In this document: positions 42,132 to 50,941 of the stretch, one piece after another | How the letters are laid out: each line of letters begins with the position of its first letter | Numbering within the stretch: position 1 is the stretch's first letter | From: CAYXSX01 sp964467925 | Lineage (GTDB): Bacteria; Pseudomonadota; Alphaproteobacteria; Micavibrionales; Micavibrionaceae | Length of the DNA stretch: 64,000 bases | Assembly: GCA_964467925.1 (NCBI GenBank) | Contig: CAYXSX010000001.1 | Coordinates: 186,001 to 250,000, forward strand | Reading direction: 5' to 3' | Translations under genes and position numbers: made by a program | Notes under the pieces: generated by a model | Told to the model about the DNA's origin: nothing | Seen by the model: the letters and a program-made list of their open reading frames with translations, nothing else | Databases searched by the model: none

Positions 42132-43265
42132 TTAATGAATTTCTTTCGAACCCTTGCCGGAATCGGCCAGAATTTCGCGCGCCATGGCGGGCGTGATACG
42201 GTTGAAATACTCCACCGCTTTGCTGATCGCCATCGCATCCGTCGTTTCCGACGGCTTGCGGAAGCGGTGGCTCAGTAGATAGATGGAAATAAAATCCGCC
42301 TTGCCGATATGACAGGAATGACAAGCAACGGCGAGCCCCTGCCCGCTTTCCTGCATTAAAATTTCTTCGATCGTGCTTTCCGTTAAATTGGTATACTGCG
42401 CAAATCGGTTGATAAAATAGCCGAACTCGCCGCGACGCAGCGCCTTGATCATCAGCGCGGGCGAAGTCATATTTCTTGCCCCTGTTACAACCTCCTCTTC
42501 GGTTTTTACCTCTTCCGGTTCCGGCATATGACGAAGAGCCGCCGCGGTAAATTCCTTGCGCGCCTCGCGAAGCGCTTTGGCGACATCGCCCGCTTCACCG
42601 AAATGTGTGGTCACATAATTTTGCATCGCCTCACCGACATGTTCATACAGGCTGGCAGCCAGATCGTCTGAAACCTCGCTGCGGCGAAGAAGCGGCAGAG
42701 CAAGTCTTTCGTTCCCCTGCGCCATATCCGAGAGCATAACTAGTGCGGCATCGTCCAACACCAGCGCCTCGTTTTCCGCCAGATTAACGGCCGTATCCAC
42801 GTCGCGCGTTTGCGCCAGAACATTAACCACATGATCGCTCAGCGCGCGGCGGCGTGCGATTTCCCGCCAGTATTCGGAAGTTTTCGATTTGATAATATAA
42901 AGAAGATCCATATCGCCCAGCACTGCGCTATTTCTAAGCATCGGTGCGGCAACGCAAATTTCGTCATTGGAAAGTTGAAGCACAAGGCGCAGCGGCACCT
43001 CTTTCAATTCGGACAAACGCTCGGATAACGCCACGCGCAAATCCGTCTCGGCTTGACGCACAAGTGTAATAAGAACATCCGCGACCAGTTCCTGCTCGCG
43101 GGGGTTAAGCTGCATCCCTAAAAGTTCGCAAACCGCGCCCATCAGTTCGGAGCGTGCCGAAGGCTGATCGTCGGTTGCCAGTGAAACCAAACGGTGAGAG
43201 TCGTAAAGGCGCACCAAAAGCGGTGTCACCACAGAAGATTTATCCAATAAACTCAAGTCCATCAT
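42132..43265 (-). CDS. DUF2336 domain-containing protein
   Basis: 377 residues, starting at ATG 43265 (an in-frame TTG at 43304 is less likely; a second ATG lies at 43262). The protein is all-helical: LVRLYDSHRLVSLATDDQPSARSELMGAVCELLG, VRQAETDLRVALSERLSELKEVPLRLVLQLSNDEICVAAPMLRNSAVLGDMDLLYIIKSKTSEYWREIARRRALSDHVVNVLAQT. This is the pattern of DUF2336, found almost only in alphaproteobacteria and of unknown function. It is convergent with pgk, with a 5-bp gap. Confidence 0.85.
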   Translation of the reverse strand: MMDLSLLDKSSVVTPLLVRLYDSHRLVSLATDDQPSARSELMGAVCELLGMQLNPREQELVADVLITLVRQAETDLRVALSERLSELKEVPLRLVLQLSNDEICVAAPMLRNSAVLGDMDLLYIIKSKTSEYWREIARRRALSDHVVNVLAQTRDVDTAVNLAENEALVLDDAALVMLSDMAQGNERLALPLLRRSEVSDDLAASLYEHVGEAMQNYVTTHFGEAGDVAKALREARKEFTAAALRHMPEPEEVKTEEEVVTGARNMTSPALMIKALRRGEFGYFINRFAQYTNLTESTIEEILMQESGQGLAVACHSCHIGKADFISIYLLSHRFRKPSETTDAMAISKAVEYFNRITPAMAREILADSGKGSKEIH

Positions 43266-43582
43266 AATGCCGCCCCGATCGGCTGTTGCAAACTCATGGC
43301 GCAATACTCCCGTTTATGCTCCACCCTCCATTGGAACACAAAAACCTTAACGCGCGGTTTACTTATCTGTTTTTAGTTAGTTAATTTAAGGAAACGCTTT
43401 TAAATCCCGTCGGCACTCTTATCGGCACCTTTTTTTACCGGAGACTCTTTTCGCGTCCCTCCCTGTTAATTTGCAAGATATAGAAAAAGTATTACCAATT
43501 TATTAACGGGATAATTTTTTTTATCGGCCAGATAATTTGTGAAACCCCCCGGTTTCGTGTAGAAATAGATGATAAGAGTTTC

Positions 43583-43611
43583 TTAAGAGTTTTCTGTGTA
43601 CACTGTATAAG
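43583..43611 (+). promoter_or_regulatory. Sigma-70-like promoter for the 91-residue protein gene
   Basis: TTAAGA (43583-43588), 17 bp, TATAAG (43606-43611), about 46 bp before the ATG at 43657. The 390-bp gap 43266-43656 is otherwise A+T-rich with only a small hairpin GAAACC-CCCC-GGTTTC (43541-43556). Confidence 0.45.
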
Positions 43612-43656
43612 TAGGGTTTTAATAATAATAATTTATAGAGTTAAGGACACAAGGAA

Positions 43657-43932
43657 ATGGCTGGACCACTATCGGGTATAGGATCCGCGTCGCAGTTTGT
43701 AGTATCACAATATCAGACGCAACAAACATCAAATACGCAAGTTCGCGATACTGAGAAAAAGCCCGAAGACAGCGAAAGCGTTGTTTCCAGCTCTCCCCTA
43801 AAAGAATCAAGCGAAGTCGAAACGGACAACAGCTCCGACGTTACCAAGCAGAACGTGGTACAGGCTTCCGCAGACGAGCAAACCTTGCGCGATGAAAAAG
43901 AGCGCGGCTCGATCCTCGATATTTCAGTTTAA
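43657..43932 (+). CDS. Hypothetical disordered 91-residue protein
   Basis: MAGPLSGIGSASQFVVSQYQTQQTSNTQVRDTEKKPEDSE...: Ser/Gln/Glu/Lys-rich, low hydrophobicity, predicted mostly disordered, no signal peptide, and a short hydrophobic end (ERGSILDISV). It has AAGGA upstream, a promoter and a terminator of its own, so it is likely a real single-gene unit. No family recognised; the first ~25 residues resemble the start of flagellar/adhesion-like linkers only in composition. Confidence 0.6.
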   Translation: MAGPLSGIGSASQFVVSQYQTQQTSNTQVRDTEKKPEDSESVVSSSPLKESSEVETDNSSDVTKQNVVQASADEQTLRDEKERGSILDISV

Positions 43933-43961
43933 TTAAGACAGGGTAGTAAATTAATCAAAAC

Positions 43962-43988
43962 AGGCGGTCCGAAGAAGCCGCCTTTTTT
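43962..43988 (+). terminator. Rho-independent terminator
   Basis: AGGCGG (43962-43967), loop, CCGCCT (43978-43983) and TTTTT, directly after the 91-residue protein gene. Confidence 0.75.
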
Positions 43989-44009
43989 GTTGCTCCAGTT
44001 CCCTCCATT

Positions 44010-44114
44010 CGTCATTGCGAGGCCTGTAGGCCGAAGCAATCTAGTACAAAAATAATAGCGATTGCCGCGTCGCCCGTCTTCGCCAAAGCTTCGACGAGGC
44101 TCCTCGCAATGACG
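44010..44114. repeat. Dispersed palindromic repeat, GTCATTGCGAG family, copy 1
   Basis: CGTCATTGCGAGG at the left and CCTCGCAATGACG at the right are perfectly inverted, with GCCTGTAGGC, GCAATCT and GATTGCCGC inside. Further copies: 51091-51160 and a diverged one at 59922-60003. Confidence 0.85.
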
Positions 44115-44135
44115 AGTGGGGGAAGTCGATTTAAA

Positions 44136-45554
44136 CTACTGGAAAGCAACCTCGTTAAAGCTGCGCAGTTTACGGCTATGAAGCTGCGCGGGCTCTCGGT
44201 CGCGCAACAGGCGCATGGCAAGCAAACCAATCTGCAAATGCTGATCTACCCGCTCGCGGTAAAAACTATCGGCCATACCGGGTAGCTTTAATTGCCCGTG
44301 AAGAGGTTTGTCGGAAACGCACAGCAACGTGCCATAGGGCACGCGGAACCGGAACCCGTTGGCGGCAATCGTGCCCGATTCCATATCCATCGCCACCGCG
44401 CGGCTTTGCGACAGGCGTAAGTTCTGCCGGATAGAGGTCTGAAGCTCCCAGTTCCGGTCGTCCGTCGTCGCCACCGTTCCGGTGCGCATCACGCTTTTAA
44501 GGTCGTAACCCTTATGTCCGGTTACCTCGCCCACAGCCTGTTCCAGCGCCTGCTGAATCTCGGCCAGCGCGGGCACGGGAATGCTTAAGGGAAGGTCCTC
44601 GTCCAGAATTTTATCCTCGCGCAAATATCCGTGCGCCAGCACGTAATCGCCCAGTTTTTGCGAGTTACGAAGCCCCGCGCAATGCCCCAGCATGATCCAG
44701 GCATGCGGGCGCAATACGGCGATATGGTCGGTAATCGTCTTGGCGTTCGACGGCCCCACGCCGATATTGACCATGGTAATCCCCGATCCGTCGGGGCGTT
44801 TCAGGTGATAGGCCGGCATCTGCGGCAAGCGTTTCAGAGGGTCCGGCTGCACGAATTCGGTATATTCGCCGCTCAAAACCTCCTGCCCGCCGATCTTGAT
44901 AAATTCGTCGATATAGAACTGATAATTGGTGAACAGGATATAATTCTGGAAGTCGCTGGCTCCGCTGCCGCAATAATGGCGCAGTCGTTGCAGGCTCATA
45001 TCCACACGCGGCGCAGTAAACAGCGAAAGCGGCGCGGGCTCTCCTTCCGCCGGAATATAGGTACAATTCGCGATTTCATCGTCCATGATCTCAAGGTCGG
45101 GCAAATCGAACGTATCCTCAAGCTCGCCCAACTCGTTCACGTTCAGACCTTCCTCTATGTGAAACCCCTCGCCCAGTGCAAAATGGATGGGAATGGGCGT
45201 TTCGCTCACCCCCACTTCGATGTCGATGTCATGGTTCTCGATAATCAGATCGATTTGTTCCTGATAATAACGCGCAAAAATATCGGGGCGGGTAATCGTG
45301 GTGGCATAACTGCCCGGCTTGGCCGCAAAACCGTATGAACGGCGCGAATCCTTACGTTTGGCGTATTTCGTGGTGATCCGCAGCTCAGGGTAATAAGCCC
45401 GCACGCGGCGCTTCAGTTCTCCGCGGACAAAGGCCTGAAAACATTCCCGCAAATACGCCGTATGCGCCTCATAAATCTCCGTCAGCGCCGCAATGACGGC
45501 ACCGGATTCGCTATAGGAACGGGAAGAAAACTTGGGAAGTGTAATTTCACTCAT
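44136..45554 (-). CDS. amn: AMP nucleosidase
   Basis: Hydrolyses AMP to adenine and ribose 5-phosphate, controlling the adenylate pool. 472 residues: the N-terminal regulatory domain (ALTEIYEAHTAYLRECFQAF... RITTKYAKRKDSRRSYGFAAKPGSYATTITRPDIFARYY) and C-terminal phosphorylase-like domain (ITMVNIGVGPSNAKTITDHIAVLRPHAWIMLGHCAGLRNSQKLGDYVLAHGYLREDK, AVAMDMESGTIAANGFRFRVPYGTLLCVSDKPLHGQLKLPG). Length and both domains match E. coli Amn. It appears to be a single gene. Confidence 0.94.
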   Translation of the reverse strand: MSEITLPKFSSRSYSESGAVIAALTEIYEAHTAYLRECFQAFVRGELKRRVRAYYPELRITTKYAKRKDSRRSYGFAAKPGSYATTITRPDIFARYYQEQIDLIIENHDIDIEVGVSETPIPIHFALGEGFHIEEGLNVNELGELEDTFDLPDLEIMDDEIANCTYIPAEGEPAPLSLFTAPRVDMSLQRLRHYCGSGASDFQNYILFTNYQFYIDEFIKIGGQEVLSGEYTEFVQPDPLKRLPQMPAYHLKRPDGSGITMVNIGVGPSNAKTITDHIAVLRPHAWIMLGHCAGLRNSQKLGDYVLAHGYLREDKILDEDLPLSIPVPALAEIQQALEQAVGEVTGHKGYDLKSVMRTGTVATTDDRNWELQTSIRQNLRLSQSRAVAMDMESGTIAANGFRFRVPYGTLLCVSDKPLHGQLKLPGMADSFYRERVDQHLQIGLLAMRLLRDREPAQLHSRKLRSFNEVAFQ

Positions 45555-45652
45555 CCCCTATTATCGCCGATTTTAGGTTTATTTTCAATCTAATAGCTCA
45601 GCCAATAAATAACTTGAATTATTCATAATAAATACCTACAACACAACATTAC

Positions 45653-46279
45653 ATGGACATACGGCGCATATTTACAAAATCAACAGCCACCGACCGTTAC
45701 ATAGAGCTAAACGGTGAGCGCCTGGGCATGTCTTTCTTTCGCCTGAAAGACCATTTCAACCGTCCCGCTTTCATGGCCTCAACCGCTATAGCCGCCTTAA
45801 GCGCCATACTAAGCCAAATTTTACTCGAAACTCCGCCTAACATCTTATGGCCAAGCGCCATGGCAGTCACAGGATATCTGGCTGTAACTTGTTTTTCCGA
45901 ACTCGAACGCGCATTTCATAGAATTGTTGGAGAAGCTCACGAATTGATTATTGATACACGACCTTCAAAAAAGGCCCTCCATCAAGAATTACAAACAAAA
46001 ATAAAAGCGGGGCTTGGCTTAGGCGTAATTTTATGCGGTGCCTACACTTCATACGTAATTACGTGGCCCACCAACCCCGAAGTAACAGGCATGTTTAATA
46101 CCCCAGAAGGTTTAACCAAGCTACTTTTATATTCAACAACATTGGCCAGCGCTTCAACTTTACAATCCGCACTTAACTTACGGCGAGCCTTCATGTTATT
46201 TAGCGGACAGTGGGAAATTGCACACCGAAGTCAAATTTCCCAGACAACAAACGAACCCGCTAATCCTCCAGCCCCATAA
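45653..46279 (+). CDS. Hypothetical membrane protein
   Basis: 208 residues with about four hydrophobic segments: residues ~41-58 (MASTAIAALSAILSQILL), ~64-82 (LWPSAMAVTGYLAVTCF), ~117-135 (IKAGLGLGVILCGAYTSYVI) and ~152-172 (LTKLLLYSTTLASASTLQSAL). A+T-rich codons. It lies on the plus strand opposite ftsY, overlapping ftsY's stop by 20 bp, in a region otherwise coded on the minus strand. Family not recognised. Confidence 0.6.
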   Translation: MDIRRIFTKSTATDRYIELNGERLGMSFFRLKDHFNRPAFMASTAIAALSAILSQILLETPPNILWPSAMAVTGYLAVTCFSELERAFHRIVGEAHELIIDTRPSKKALHQELQTKIKAGLGLGVILCGAYTSYVITWPTNPEVTGMFNTPEGLTKLLLYSTTLASASTLQSALNLRRAFMLFSGQWEIAHRSQISQTTNEPANPPAP

Positions 46280-47441
46280 GAGACCGCGCGTAATCTTTCG
46301 CAGCAAAGGGTTGCATATCCTCGGCCTGCTCACCAATCCCGATGGCATGAACCGGAACGCCGAATTTATCGGCCAGCCCCACAAGAACCCCGCCTTTGGC
46401 GCTACCGTCCAGCTTGGTGACGATCAGCCCGGTCACATTCACCATTTCCTTAAAGGTCTCAACCTGCGAAAACGCGTTTTGTCCGGTCGTGGCATCCAGC
46501 ACAAGCAACACCGCATGCGGCAGGCTTTCATCCTGTTTTTTCAGCACACGAACGATTTTTTGCAATTCCTCCATCAGGTTCTTTTTATTCTGCAGGCGTC
46601 CGGCGGTATCGATCAAAAGAACGTCCGTGTCCTGCTCCTTCGCCTTTTGATAGGCCTCGAACGCCACGGCGGCGGAATCGGCGGCAACGTCCTTGGCGTA
46701 AAATCCGGAATGCGTGCGCTTCGCCCATTCCTGTAACTGCTCGACGGCCGCCGCGCGGAACGTATCGCCCGCCGCCATCATCACCGATTTCTTATCCTTG
46801 TAATATAAATTCTGCGCCAGCTTGCCGATGGTGGTGGTCTTTCCCACGCCGTTCACACCGCAGACCAGAACCACAAACGGCCCCTCGGCAGGTTTGTTAA
46901 TTACAAGCGGTTTCGCCACCGGCTCCAGAATTTTCGCCACACTTTCGGCCAGCGCGCCTTTGATTTCTTCTTCGGAAATCTCCTTACCAAATCGCCCCTG
47001 CCCGAATTCTTCCACCAGCCGCGCCGCCGTCGACGGCCCCAGATCAGCAGAAATTAACACCTCTTCCAACTGCTCCAGCATCTCGTCATCCAGCTTTTTC
47101 TTGGTAACAAGATCGGTAAGGCCTTGAGAAATTTTATTGGATGATTTCTTAAGCCCCTTGGTCAGGCGGGAAAACCAGCCCCCTTCGCCTGAATGATCGC
47201 TTAAATCCTCACGCTCGTGATCGTCATCCAGCGGGGTATGCCGCGGTACGGGTTGGGATTTAAGGTCTTCGATAACCTCGTCCTCACGCTCGTTAAGCTC
47301 GTGCTTGATACGCTCATCCATATCGGAGTCATATTCGGTGGGCGGCTCCAGCGCGGGATCGGACGGGCGGTGAATGATCCGCTCTTGCGTTTCTTCGCGT
47401 TCCTGTTCCTTGCCGTTCTTCTTTTTGCGCCAGAAAACCAT
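46260..47441 (-). CDS. ftsY: Signal recognition particle receptor FtsY
   Basis: Membrane-associated GTPase that docks the Ffh-ribosome complex at SecYEG. 393 residues: N-terminal acidic/basic A region (REETQERIIHRPSDPALEPPTEYDSDMDERIKHELNEREDE), N domain, then the G domain with G1 VCGVNGVGKTTTIGKLA, DTFRAAAVEQL, G3 DTAGRLQNKKNLMEEL, G4 TKLDGSAKGG. Typical alphaproteobacteria have dapF-mtaB-ftsY; here ~660 bp and an opposite-strand gene separate ftsY from mtaB. Confidence 0.96.
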   Translation of the reverse strand: MVFWRKKKNGKEQEREETQERIIHRPSDPALEPPTEYDSDMDERIKHELNEREDEVIEDLKSQPVPRHTPLDDDHEREDLSDHSGEGGWFSRLTKGLKKSSNKISQGLTDLVTKKKLDDEMLEQLEEVLISADLGPSTAARLVEEFGQGRFGKEISEEEIKGALAESVAKILEPVAKPLVINKPAEGPFVVLVCGVNGVGKTTTIGKLAQNLYYKDKKSVMMAAGDTFRAAAVEQLQEWAKRTHSGFYAKDVAADSAAVAFEAYQKAKEQDTDVLLIDTAGRLQNKKNLMEELQKIVRVLKKQDESLPHAVLLVLDATTGQNAFSQVETFKEMVNVTGLIVTKLDGSAKGGVLVGLADKFGVPVHAIGIGEQAEDMQPFAAKDYARSLMGLED

Positions 47442-47589
47442 AGCTTTTCTCCTTTGGAATTAGATTGATCCTAACCCTGCAAGAACTGAAAAACCAGCAT
47501 GTTTTCCTTTGATATAATTGTTGACATAAAACAAAGACTTGCGATATGTCTGATTAAACAGCAAAAAGCTTTGTTACAGAGGGGGCAAT

Positions 47590-48105
47590 ATGGCCTATAA
47601 CGTTATCGGTTTTCTAAGTGCATCAGCGAAAAGAGTTCAAGCAAGGTTTAACTCAGCAATCCACACTGCGCAATCCAGAGGAAAACCCCAACAAACTGCT
47701 GAAAAGCGTGCAAACGATATCATTGAACATTTAGAGACCTTAGCATCACAAAAGATACAGAGCACCAATCAGAGCTTTGGCAATCGTCACAACATGCCCT
47801 TGCAAAGCGGATGTACTTATTCCTCCCCCGCTTTCAGAGTGCAATATTTCCCCACTTCTAACGAAGTATGGGGACTTACGGTTGAGTACAATCCGCAAGC
47901 AGAAAGAATTAATTTTGAGTTGGTGGATTACAGGCAAATGAAAGACGGCAACGACAAGCCCCGTATATCTGTAGTGAACTCCTTTTCAGTCTGGAGCAAT
48001 ACCGATGCGATGGGCAATGCTTTGCTTCATGTTCTTGAGCAAAACCTCGAAGCTAGACATAGATTATTGCAAGACGATGCTCCGGAATTAACGCAAGCCG
48101 CCTAG
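47590..48105 (+). CDS. Hypothetical 171-residue protein
   Basis: No family recognised. Helical N-terminus (MAYNVIGFLSASAKRVQARFNSAIHTAQSRGKPQQTAEKRANDIIEHLETLASQK), strand-rich centre (YSSPAFRVQYFPTSNEVWGLTVEYNPQAERINFELVDYRQ), helical end. Soluble, no signal peptide, A+T-rich. It lies between ftsY and mtaB on the opposite strand and overlaps the mtaB stop by 4 bp (48102-48105). One of several such genes breaking conserved operons here. Confidence 0.55.
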   Translation: MAYNVIGFLSASAKRVQARFNSAIHTAQSRGKPQQTAEKRANDIIEHLETLASQKIQSTNQSFGNRHNMPLQSGCTYSSPAFRVQYFPTSNEVWGLTVEYNPQAERINFELVDYRQMKDGNDKPRISVVNSFSVWSNTDAMGNALLHVLEQNLEARHRLLQDDAPELTQAA

Positions 48106-49427
48106 CGTAAGATTGCCCCCTTCAAGGATATGCCGTCTATAGCTTGGGGGATAACCTGAATCAGACATCCCGCTTCTATCTGTCTATCCACCTTCACATG
48201 CGCGAAGTTCTCGGTCCGGCAGAAATTATCCTTTTCTGCTACGGCCATGGCAGGCTTACCGATTTGCGCCGTATGGAATTTCAAAAGCTGTTTCTCGCCA
48301 AGCTCGCGAAGCCTTGCCGCTCGTTCCTTACGCAGAGGCACAGGCACTTGGTTTTTGATTTTCGCTGCCGGGGTGCCTTCGCGTTCCGAATAAGGGAATA
48401 CATGCAGGAAGGTCAGATCGCACTCCTCAACAATACGCAAAGAATTCTCAAACATCTCATCGGTTTCCGTCGGAAATCCGGCAATAATATCCGCGCCAAA
48501 GGCTATGTCAGGGCGATATCCCCGTGCACGATTACATACTTCAATCACATCATGGCGCAAGTGGCGACGTTTCATGCGTTTTAAGATCATGTCATCGCCC
48601 GCCTGAAGCGATAGATGCAAATGCGGCATAAAACGCGGTTCTTCGGCGATTAAACGCCACATATCTTCATCAATCTCTACGGGATCAAGGGAAGAGAGGC
48701 GCACTCTTGGAAGCTCCGGCACCAGCGCCAGTACACGGCGGATCATCTGCCCCAGACTAGGGCTGCCCGGCAAATCGGCGCCATAAGAAGTGACATCAAC
48801 GCCTGTGAAAACGATCTCGTTATATCCCTGCCCTACCAGCGCCCTTACCTGCTCCGCGATCACACCAATAGGCACAGAACGCGAGTTTCCACGGCCATAG
48901 GGGATAATGCAGAATGTGCAGCGGTGATCGCAGCCATTCTGGACCTGCAAGAAAGCACGCGAGCGATCTTCAAACCCTTCGATCAAATGCGAAGCCGTTT
49001 CTTTCACGCTCATGATATCGTTCACACGAATTCTGGGGTGATTATAGCCCCCCTCACCCGAAGCGCTCTGCGCTTCTCCCCTCTCCCCCGCGGGGAGAGG
49101 GTTAGGGAGAGGGGGAAATTTCCACGCCTCTTGCTGCAATTTTAAATCATTTCCCAAAACAAAATCGACTTCGCCCATTTCGGCGTACATATCGGGGTTC
49201 ACCTGCGCGCTACAGCCCGTCACGATGATTTTGGCATCGGGATTTTCCCGCCGCGCCTTACGGATAGCCTGACGCGCCTGTTTCTCCGCCTCTCTCGTGA
49301 CGGCGCAGGTATTGAAGATAATCGCGTCTTTCAGCCCCGCATCTTTCGCATGCGTGCGCATCACCTCGCTCTCATAGGCATTGAGGCGACATCCAAATGT
49401 AACGAGTTCAGGCTCTTTCGCGGTCAT
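48102..49427 (-). CDS. mtaB: tRNA t6A37 methylthiotransferase (MtaB), with an in-frame repeat insert
   Basis: Radical-SAM enzyme that adds a methylthio group to t6A37 in ANN-decoding tRNAs. 441 residues: UPF0004 N-terminal domain (VTFGCRLNAYESEVM, NTCAVTREAEKQARQAIRK, TGCSAQVNPDMYAEM), radical-SAM cluster NGCDHRCTFCIIPYGRGNSRS (CxxxCxxC), FTGVDVTSYGADLPG, and a TRAM-like C-terminus. Between the N-terminal and radical-SAM domains sits an extra ~23-residue stretch, PPLPNPLPAGERGEAQSASGEGG, encoded by a palindromic repeat (49048-49118). Start at 49427. Confidence 0.92.
   Translation of the reverse strand: MTAKEPELVTFGCRLNAYESEVMRTHAKDAGLKDAIIFNTCAVTREAEKQARQAIRKARRENPDAKIIVTGCSAQVNPDMYAEMGEVDFVLGNDLKLQQEAWKFPPLPNPLPAGERGEAQSASGEGGYNHPRIRVNDIMSVKETASHLIEGFEDRSRAFLQVQNGCDHRCTFCIIPYGRGNSRSVPIGVIAEQVRALVGQGYNEIVFTGVDVTSYGADLPGSPSLGQMIRRVLALVPELPRVRLSSLDPVEIDEDMWRLIAEEPRFMPHLHLSLQAGDDMILKRMKRRHLRHDVIEVCNRARGYRPDIAFGADIIAGFPTETDEMFENSLRIVEECDLTFLHVFPYSEREGTPAAKIKNQVPVPLRKERAARLRELGEKQLLKFHTAQIGKPAMAVAEKDNFCRTENFAHVKVDRQIEAGCLIQVIPQAIDGISLKGAILR
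49048..49118. repeat. Palindromic repeat inserted in the mtaB coding sequence
   Basis: Left end CCCCCCTC (49048-49055), right end GAGAGGGGG (49107-49115), with inner stem around GCGCTCTGCGC (49063-49073) and CCCCGCGGGGA (49086-49096). Length is a multiple of three and the reading frame stays open, giving an extra segment in MtaB. Confidence 0.8.
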
Positions 49428-49518
49428 GCGCGGGTTTTACAGTTTTTCCAGAAATGCGTCAAATACTTGAGAATTGATATTGTTGACATAACTTTAATCC
49501 CTGTCTATTACATCTTCT

Positions 49519-50157
49519 ATGAGCAAGCTCCTTCTAAAACCCAACGCCTTAAGGGCTATTTTTGAAATAGGCACCCCCGGCTACGAAAACTTTGATGAAA
49601 ATGCATATCGCGCCGCCAAAAAATCGGAACGCACCCGCATGCGCAATTCATTAGGCAAGCCGCATACGGCTTTCAAACTTTCGATGGGACCCGTTGTAAG
49701 ATTTTCTGACCCTGCCGACCCGACAATCAACCGTAATCGTTGGGGCCATCGCACACATAGGGAACATAAAGGCTCCATTTATTACGGTTTTCAGGACGCC
49801 ATCATTGCCACAAAAACAACATTTGTAGTTGGCTTTTTCTCGGAAGATTTGGGCTTTAGAAAAAAACAAGGCGGCCAACCTGTATTATTTTTTCAGGGAA
49901 TACAGACTCCTGAAAGCCTTTGGGTTGATGAAATTCTGCTTAACAAAACGCCGCAAGAACCTGACACCCAATTTCAAAAAATCCCCCCTGAAACACCATA
50001 CCTGCAACGTGCTTTTTTGCTGGCATATCGCTCCTATGAACAAATCTCGTCAGATACCGGCATGACTCCTGAAGAAAATTTGCGATGGGCCGAAAAATTG
50101 TCTGAACCTGAGGTTCTATCAGTGTTTGATGAAAAATGGGGCGATTTAACCCTTTAA
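49519..50157 (+). CDS. Hypothetical 212-residue protein
   Basis: No family recognised. It starts MSKLLLKPNALRAIFEIGTPGYENFDENAYRAAKKSERTRMRNSLG with a basic stretch; the middle has GSIYYGFQDAIIATKTTFVVGFFSEDLGF, the end is acidic/helical. No signal peptide. A+T-rich. It lies between mtaB and dapF on the opposite strand and overlaps the dapF stop by 12 bp. Same pattern as the 47590-48105 gene. Confidence 0.55.
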   Translation: MSKLLLKPNALRAIFEIGTPGYENFDENAYRAAKKSERTRMRNSLGKPHTAFKLSMGPVVRFSDPADPTINRNRWGHRTHREHKGSIYYGFQDAIIATKTTFVVGFFSEDLGFRKKQGGQPVLFFQGIQTPESLWVDEILLNKTPQEPDTQFQKIPPETPYLQRAFLLAYRSYEQISSDTGMTPEENLRWAEKLSEPEVLSVFDEKWGDLTL

Positions 50158-50797
50158 AACCCCATCAAAAACATAAGCCACAGGGCCGGTCATAAAGATA
50201 TGGCCGTTATCGCGCAGCTCCATGGTCAAATCGCCGCCATCCAGCGTCAGGGTGATTTTGTTATCACTGAGCCCTCTGTGAACCGCCGCGGCCATCACGG
50301 CGCATGCACCGGACCCGCAAGCCAGCGTAACGCCAGATCCCCGCTCCCAAACGCGCATACGCAAGTGTGATTTATCCAGAATCTCAACGAATTCAATGTT
50401 CGCGCGATGGGGGAATATTTTATCGTTCTCGAAACGCGGCCCCAGTTTTTCAATATCAACATCGGCCACTTTATCGGTGAAAAACACAGCATGCGGGNNN
50501 NNNNNNNNNNNNNNNNNNNNNNNNNNNNNNNNNNNNNNNNNNNNNNNNNNNNNNNNNNNNNNNNNNNNNNNNNNNNNNNNNNNNNNNNNNNNNNNNNTGC
50601 GACGCATCCGGATTATAAACGCGCATGAACATATCGGCTTTTTTGGAAGGCTCCATTACAATCAACTGATCGCAGCCCACGCCCATATGGCGGTCGCAAA
50701 CATGCTTGACGAATTCGGGCATAAGGGCGGTATGTCCGTCCCGCTGATCGAGAATGACGAAATCGTTTCCCAGCCCGTGCATTTTTCTAAAGTGCAT
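50146..50797 (-). pseudogene. dapF: Diaminopimelate epimerase gene broken by an assembly gap (not a true pseudogene)
   Basis: LL-DAP to meso-DAP epimerase, lysine and murein pathway. The 5' part (MHFRKMHGLGNDFVILDQRDGH..., DRHMGVGCDQLIVMEPSKKADMFMRVYNPDAS) and 3' part (HAVFFTDKVADVDIEKLGPRFENDKIFPHRANIEFVEI..., WERGSGVTLACGSGACAVMAAAV) are clear DapF. The catalytic Cys of the second half (ACGSGAC) is present; the first Cys is in the missing segment. A 100-N stretch (50498-50597) replaces about 270 bp by comparison with E. coli DapF, so the two halves are in different frames. The gene itself is probably intact. Confidence 0.9.
50498..50597. other. Assembly gap of exactly 100 N
   Basis: A fixed-length placeholder between scaffolded contigs. 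It interrupts dapF; the real distance is unknown. Confidence 0.98.
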
Positions 50798-50811
50798 ATC
50801 TCTACTTTCAC

Positions 50812-50920
50812 TGTCATCCTGACCGAGGCGAAGCCGAGTGGAAGGATCTCAAAGCTTGTAAAGGAGATCCTTCGACTCCGCCCGTTTCTTTCCAAGAAAC
50901 GGCCTCCGCTCAGGACGACA
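50812..50920. repeat. Dispersed palindromic repeat, GTCATCCTGAG family, copy 3
   Basis: TGTCATCCTGACCGAGGCG to the left, CGCTCAGGACGACA to the right, with GGAAGGATCTC and GGAGATCCTTCG as inner inverted arms and a further hairpin CGTTTCTTTCCAAGAAACG (50883-50901). It is next to the broken dapF, near the assembly gap. Confidence 0.8.
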
Positions 50921-50941
50921 AAGGAGGAGGACGTCTTTTTC

